From Hymenobacter sp. IS2118 (lineage in GTDB: Bacteria; Bacteroidota; Bacteroidia; Cytophagales; Hymenobacteraceae), in assembly GCF_000715495.1 (NCBI RefSeq), contig NZ_JNLX01000147.1, forward strand, positions 1-53,008: a stretch of 53,008 nucleotides of DNA. Direction: 5' to 3'. Position 1 is the first letter of the stretch, and every line of letters begins with the position of its first letter. Below the pieces are notes generated by a model. It was not told the DNA's origin. It saw only the letters and a program-made list of their open reading frames with translations, and ran no database searches. The position numbers were made by a program, and so were the translations under genes. Of the stretch, positions 49,706 to 53,008 are shown in pieces.

Positions 49706-51778
49706 CTACTTCTTGCCCGGTATGCGCAGCACCGTGAAGGAGTTGGGGGCCAGCGTGTAGCTCACCGTGGAGCCCGACACGGCGAACTTCTCCTCTTTCG
49801 GCGTGAGCCTGGTGGGCTCCGCAATGGTGTTCATGGTGCTCAGGTCGTCGCTGGCCATCACCTGAGCCGTGCCGGATTTGCCTACTTTTTTGGCGCCGGC
49901 CAGGTTCACTTTCACGGCGCGGGGGGTGGTGGCGTAGTTCACCAGCTTTACGATGACGTCGCCGGTGGGGGCGTCGGCCACGGCGCTGGCGAAGAGGTTA
50001 TCGGTACCGTTTTTGGCGTTGGCGGGCATGGTTACGGGCAGCACGCTGGTGCCTTTGTTGAGGGCGTACAGCTTCTGCACGTAGTAGTTCACGGTGCCGT
50101 AGGAGGTCAGGTTATCGAACCAAATCATGTTTGGCGTCCACTGCCAGGCGTCTACGTGGGCGAGTATGGGGGCGTAGGAAGCCATGGTTACCACGCCGGC
50201 GTTGCGCTCCAGGCCGGTCATAAACGCGGCTTCTGAGATGGCGCAATCCCAGCTGTTTTTGTTGTCGGGGCTGCCGATGGCCACGCTCTGGGCGGCGTAC
50301 TCGCCGGCGAAGACTTTGGGGCCGGTGCGGGGGTAGTTGTCGTAGCGGTCGGCGTGCTGGCGGAACCACTCGGGCTTGGCGTAGTAGTGCTCGTCGATGA
50401 ATTCGGCCTTCAGCTCGCGCATTTTCAACGTGGCTTTGTCAAACAACTCGCCGTCGGGCGACGGGCCCACGCTGCTCACAATCTGCATGTTGGGGTACTT
50501 CGCCTTCACGGCCTTGGCAAACGGCTCGTAGCGCTCCAGGTATTGCGGGCCCCACTGCTCGTTGCCGATGCCAATCATCTTCATGTTGAAGGGGGCGGGG
50601 TGGCCCATGGCCACGCGCTTGGCGCCCCAGGGGCTGCTGGCCGGGCCGTTGGCAAACTCAATCAGGTCGATGGCGTCCTGAATATATGTTTCCAGCGAAG
50701 GCTCGTCGCCCTGGCCGGCCGCGTTCGGCCCCTTGGCGCTGCTGGTGATGGGCGCCAGCTCGGCCGAGTTGAACTGGCAGGCCATGCCCACGTTCAGAAT
50801 CGGCAGTGGCTCGGCACCGATGTCTTCCGAGAGCTGAAAATACTCGAAAAAGCCCAGGCCAAACGACTGGTAGTAATCGGGGGTGAATTTGTGGATAAAC
50901 TCGGTGTTCCAGCGGTTCACCAGCGGGCGGCGCGAGGCCACGTCGCCGATGGTTTCCTTCCACTGGTAGCGCTGGGCCAGCGTGCGGCCCTCCACAATGC
51001 AGCCGCCGGGGAAGCGCAGGAAGCCGGGCTTCATGTCCTTGAGCAGCTGCACGAGGTCGGGGCGCAGGCCGTTTTCGCGGTTCATGTAGGTGTCTTTCGG
51101 GAACAGCGACACCACGTCAACGTCCAGGGTGCCGGTGCCTTCCACGGCCAGCTTCAGGCGGGCTTTGGCCGCCGTGGCCGAAGGCTTCATCGCCACGCTG
51201 TACTTTTTCCACTCGCTGGTGAGGCCGGTGATTTTCACTTGCGCCAGGGCCGGGCCCGACGCCGCAGTCTCGGGCCCGCGGCCTAGGCCGGCTTCTTCCA
51301 GCGTCACGGTCACGCCGGCCACGTTGCCGGGGCCTTTGCGGGCATAGAAGGAGAAGGTGTACTCGGCGCCGGCCTTCACGCCCATGCCGCGGAAGCCTTC
51401 GTTCACGAATGCCGCGTCGGGGCCGGCGGTTTTCACGCTCAGACGCAGGAAGTGGTTGTTGGCGTTGCTGATGGGTCGGTCGGTAGATATCAGGTAGCTC
51501 TCCAGCCCGGCCGCGCCCCGCACCGCTTTCCAGCCAATGAGCTGGTCGTCGGTTTCGAACGACTTGTTCTTCACCAGCTCGGGGTACAGGCCCCCGTCGG
51601 CCGCGAAGTTGATGTCCTCGAAAAAGAGGCCGTACATGTTTTTCGCAACCGGGGCCACGGGCTTGTTCACCTGCACGGTGATGGTGGCGGGCGCGGCCGA
51701 CTGGGCCAGCGCGGCGGTACCGGGCAGCAGGCCCAGCAGGGCTAGGGCGGATAGGCGAAGGGCGGGATTAGTGGTCAT
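49706..51778 (-). CDS. GH51 alpha-L-arabinofuranosidase with N-terminal carbohydrate-binding-like module
   Basis: This enzyme removes alpha-linked arabinofuranose. The ATG at 51778 is chosen over one 15 bp upstream; 690 residues. Signal peptide: LSALALLGLLPGTAALAQ. A CBM4/9-like segment lies at about 80-230 (NNHFLRLSVKTAGPDAAFVNEG, AEYTFSFYARKG). The TIM barrel has acid/base Glu407 in IGIGNEQWGPQYLE and nucleophile Glu493 in VFAGEYAAQS; the N-terminal NMYGLFFEDINFAADGGLYPELV is a family signature. A C-terminal beta domain follows. Only 29 bp separate its start from the IS4 element, so its native upstream region is cut off. The transposase runs in the same direction. Confidence 0.96.
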   Translation of the reverse strand: MTTNPALRLSALALLGLLPGTAALAQSAAPATITVQVNKPVAPVAKNMYGLFFEDINFAADGGLYPELVKNKSFETDDQLIGWKAVRGAAGLESYLISTDRPISNANNHFLRLSVKTAGPDAAFVNEGFRGMGVKAGAEYTFSFYARKGPGNVAGVTVTLEEAGLGRGPETAASGPALAQVKITGLTSEWKKYSVAMKPSATAAKARLKLAVEGTGTLDVDVVSLFPKDTYMNRENGLRPDLVQLLKDMKPGFLRFPGGCIVEGRTLAQRYQWKETIGDVASRRPLVNRWNTEFIHKFTPDYYQSFGLGFFEYFQLSEDIGAEPLPILNVGMACQFNSAELAPITSSAKGPNAAGQGDEPSLETYIQDAIDLIEFANGPASSPWGAKRVAMGHPAPFNMKMIGIGNEQWGPQYLERYEPFAKAVKAKYPNMQIVSSVGPSPDGELFDKATLKMRELKAEFIDEHYYAKPEWFRQHADRYDNYPRTGPKVFAGEYAAQSVAIGSPDNKNSWDCAISEAAFMTGLERNAGVVTMASYAPILAHVDAWQWTPNMIWFDNLTSYGTVNYYVQKLYALNKGTSVLPVTMPANAKNGTDNLFASAVADAPTGDVIVKLVNYATTPRAVKVNLAGAKKVGKSGTAQVMASDDLSTMNTIAEPTRLTPKEEKFAVSGSTVSYTLAPNSFTVLRIPGKK

Positions 51779-51807
51779 GAGCGGGAATATCAAGTGTTGA
51801 TTTTAAG

Positions 51808-53008
51808 CACTCTACCCTACTATTTTAGGGATTTGATAATAAGTAAGTTGCCGAATAAACCAGTCTAGCAGGGCCATGATTTTACGGGCCACCGGCTCTT
51901 GTGGCTGGGCGTGGGGCCGCGTGAGCTGGCGCAACAGATTCAGTCCGTAGCGGCTCAGGCTTGTGGCCCGGCAGCCGTGATTTTTGCGTGGAATGGCCTT
52001 GATTTTGCCGTGGGCCATCGTGCCCACGCCCAGACATAGCGCGTAGGCCAGGCTGACCAGAGCCACGAGCTTGCGCAGCTTCTGGTGGCAGCATAAGTGG
52101 GTGGCTTCCAGGTTAAAGCCGCGTCCTTTCAGGTTCTGAAAGCACTGCTCAATCGTCCAGCGGCTGGCGTAGAGGCCGCCCAGGTTGCGCAAGCCGGGCG
52201 CGGCGAAGAGAAACAGAAACTCCGTGTCGGCCAGCCGCTTGACCCAGACCTGTCCCCAGACCCCAGCCACTTGGCAATGCAGAAAATGCCGCTGCTGCCC
52301 TACGGCAAGGCCCAGGGCCGTGACGGCCTGCCGTCGGCCACTAGCAAAGGTGATTTGGTGGTGCTTGGGCAGGCGCATTACAAAAGGCAATTTATTCTTC
52401 CGTAGCCAGTTAAGCCAGACATGGCCCACAAACTCCCGGTCCCCCACCACCAGCCCGATGCGGTCGCGGCCCAGCACCTGTACGCAGATTTTGAGCAGGG
52501 CAATACGGTCGGCCGCACTGGAGTTCCCGCTGCGGTTGTCGAGCAGTTCCCAATAGAGCGGCAGTTGAAAGTCGCCTCGGCCTACGGTCACGAGCAGGAT
52601 ATTGACCTGGCAGCGGCCGAAGTCCCATTCGGTGCGGTCCAGGCACAGGCGCAGTTTGCCCGTGGCGGGCAGCAAGCGCAGCAGCAGGTGGGCCAGCACC
52701 AGATAATTCAGGTCCACCTGCCGAAAAAAGTCCTGAATGCGGGTTTCATTCGAAGCGATTTTCACCGCGTCATTCAGGTGCTGGGCTACCTCGCAAAATT
52801 GGACGTTGCGGCTTTTGAGCAGGGCGATAACAAACTGGCTGACAAACTTTTGCCGGGACAGATGGGGCACTAGCTGGACGCGACGCAAAAGCGTCGTAAT
52901 TTTGGCAATGAGGCTTGGCTTCACGGGGCAGGACGGACAATGGTGTGTAGGAACCCCAAAGGTCGGACTGCCCCGTTTTTATGCCCTAAAGTTTAGTAGG
53001 GTAGAGTG
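51808..53008 (-). mobile_element. Complete IS4-family insertion sequence, 1201 bp
   Basis: The element is bounded by inverted terminal repeats: left CACTCTACCCTACTATTTTAGGG (first 15 bp exact match) and right end, which reads as CACTCTACCCTACTAAACTTT on the other strand and ends at the last base of the window. One transposase gene fills it. The flank left of the IS is 51779-51807; the right flank and thus the target duplication are outside the window. It lies directly upstream of the GH51 start. Confidence 0.92.
51812..52924 (-). CDS. IS4-family transposase (DDE)
   Basis: The 370-residue protein starts at a GTG (52924) and has the IS4 layout: helical N-terminal part, Asp96 in LCLDRTEWD, Asp162 in VVGDREFVGHVW, and the Y(2)R(3)E(6)K signature YASRWTIEQCFQNLKGRG with Glu259. 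These three acids form the DDE centre. The stop lies 4 bp inside the IS end, so there is no room for a second gene. It looks intact, with no frameshift or stop. It may be active, and its transcript can run on into GH51, 33 bp away. Confidence 0.95.
   Translation of the reverse strand: MKPSLIAKITTLLRRVQLVPHLSRQKFVSQFVIALLKSRNVQFCEVAQHLNDAVKIASNETRIQDFFRQVDLNYLVLAHLLLRLLPATGKLRLCLDRTEWDFGRCQVNILLVTVGRGDFQLPLYWELLDNRSGNSSAADRIALLKICVQVLGRDRIGLVVGDREFVGHVWLNWLRKNKLPFVMRLPKHHQITFASGRRQAVTALGLAVGQQRHFLHCQVAGVWGQVWVKRLADTEFLFLFAAPGLRNLGGLYASRWTIEQCFQNLKGRGFNLEATHLCCHQKLRKLVALVSLAYALCLGVGTMAHGKIKAIPRKNHGCRATSLSRYGLNLLRQLTRPHAQPQEPVARKIMALLDWFIRQLTYYQIPKIVG

Noticed and set aside
1..53008. CRISPR array, prophage or toxin-antitoxin system
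   Set aside because: No regularly spaced direct repeats, cas genes, phage structural genes or small toxin-like pairs were found; the repeats are palindromic and dispersed.

Overview
The window reads as a chromosomal contig end from a GC-rich Bacteroidota, most like the Hymenobacter/Hymenobacteraceae group (inference). Supporting signs are a SusC/SusD pair, type IX secretion (T9SS) sorting domains, Bacteroidota-type -7 promoter boxes (TAnnTTTG and close variants) shortly upstream of starts, a DUF1800/DUF1501 pair, an AraC regulator with an HMA-like N-terminus, and many palindromic intergenic repeats of a kind common in this group. No phage, CRISPR array or rRNA was seen; there is one tRNA and one complete IS.

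Layout. (1) 1-9.0 kb: a starch/maltodextrin locus with the C-terminal part of a SusC porin, SusD, a T9SS-exported beta-rich protein, a SusB-like GH97 alpha-glucosidase and a GH13 alpha-amylase lipoprotein. (2) 9.1-16.5 kb: tRNA-Gly(CCC), a GNAT, a lipoprotein with a hydrolase fold lacking its nucleophile, a B12-binding radical SAM protein carrying a translated palindromic repeat, a Cys-rich copper-storage-like protein convergent with an HMA-AraC regulator, a thioredoxin-like protein and a small lipoprotein. (3) 16.6-20.4 kb: a cobalamin-uptake unit: promoter, cobalamin riboswitch, BtuB-like TonB-dependent receptor and a beta-propeller lipoprotein. (4) 20.4-24.3 kb: an outer-membrane transporter-like protein, then NRAMP (mntH) and a CDF exporter in divergent orientation, with a perfect palindrome beside the putative mntH promoter. 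(5) 24.3-39.2 kb: mixed housekeeping and envelope genes, including a PQQ-type sugar dehydrogenase, DUF808, alkyladenine DNA glycosylase with asd, a lamin-tail surface protein, the DUF1800/DUF1501 pair, a TonB-C-like protein, an alpha/beta hydrolase and a membrane-SRPBCC fusion. (6) 39.2-53.0 kb: an arabinan/arabinoside locus with a LacI regulator, two GH43 enzymes, a fused transaldolase-phosphoglucose isomerase, GH127 and GH51 arabinofuranosidases, and an embedded DASH-type photolyase. It ends in a complete IS4-family element whose right terminal repeat is the last base of the window.

How the genes fit together. The left locus would bind and import starch oligosaccharides and cut them to glucose. 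The right locus would cut arabinan (endo-GH43), strip arabinofuranosyl groups (GH43, GH127, GH51) and feed pentose carbon through the fused transaldolase/isomerase. A LacI protein probably acts at a near-palindromic site in the GH43 promoter; a shared 16-bp element precedes both GH43 starts. At least six repeat families fill the longer intergenic gaps, and one copy lies in frame inside a gene.
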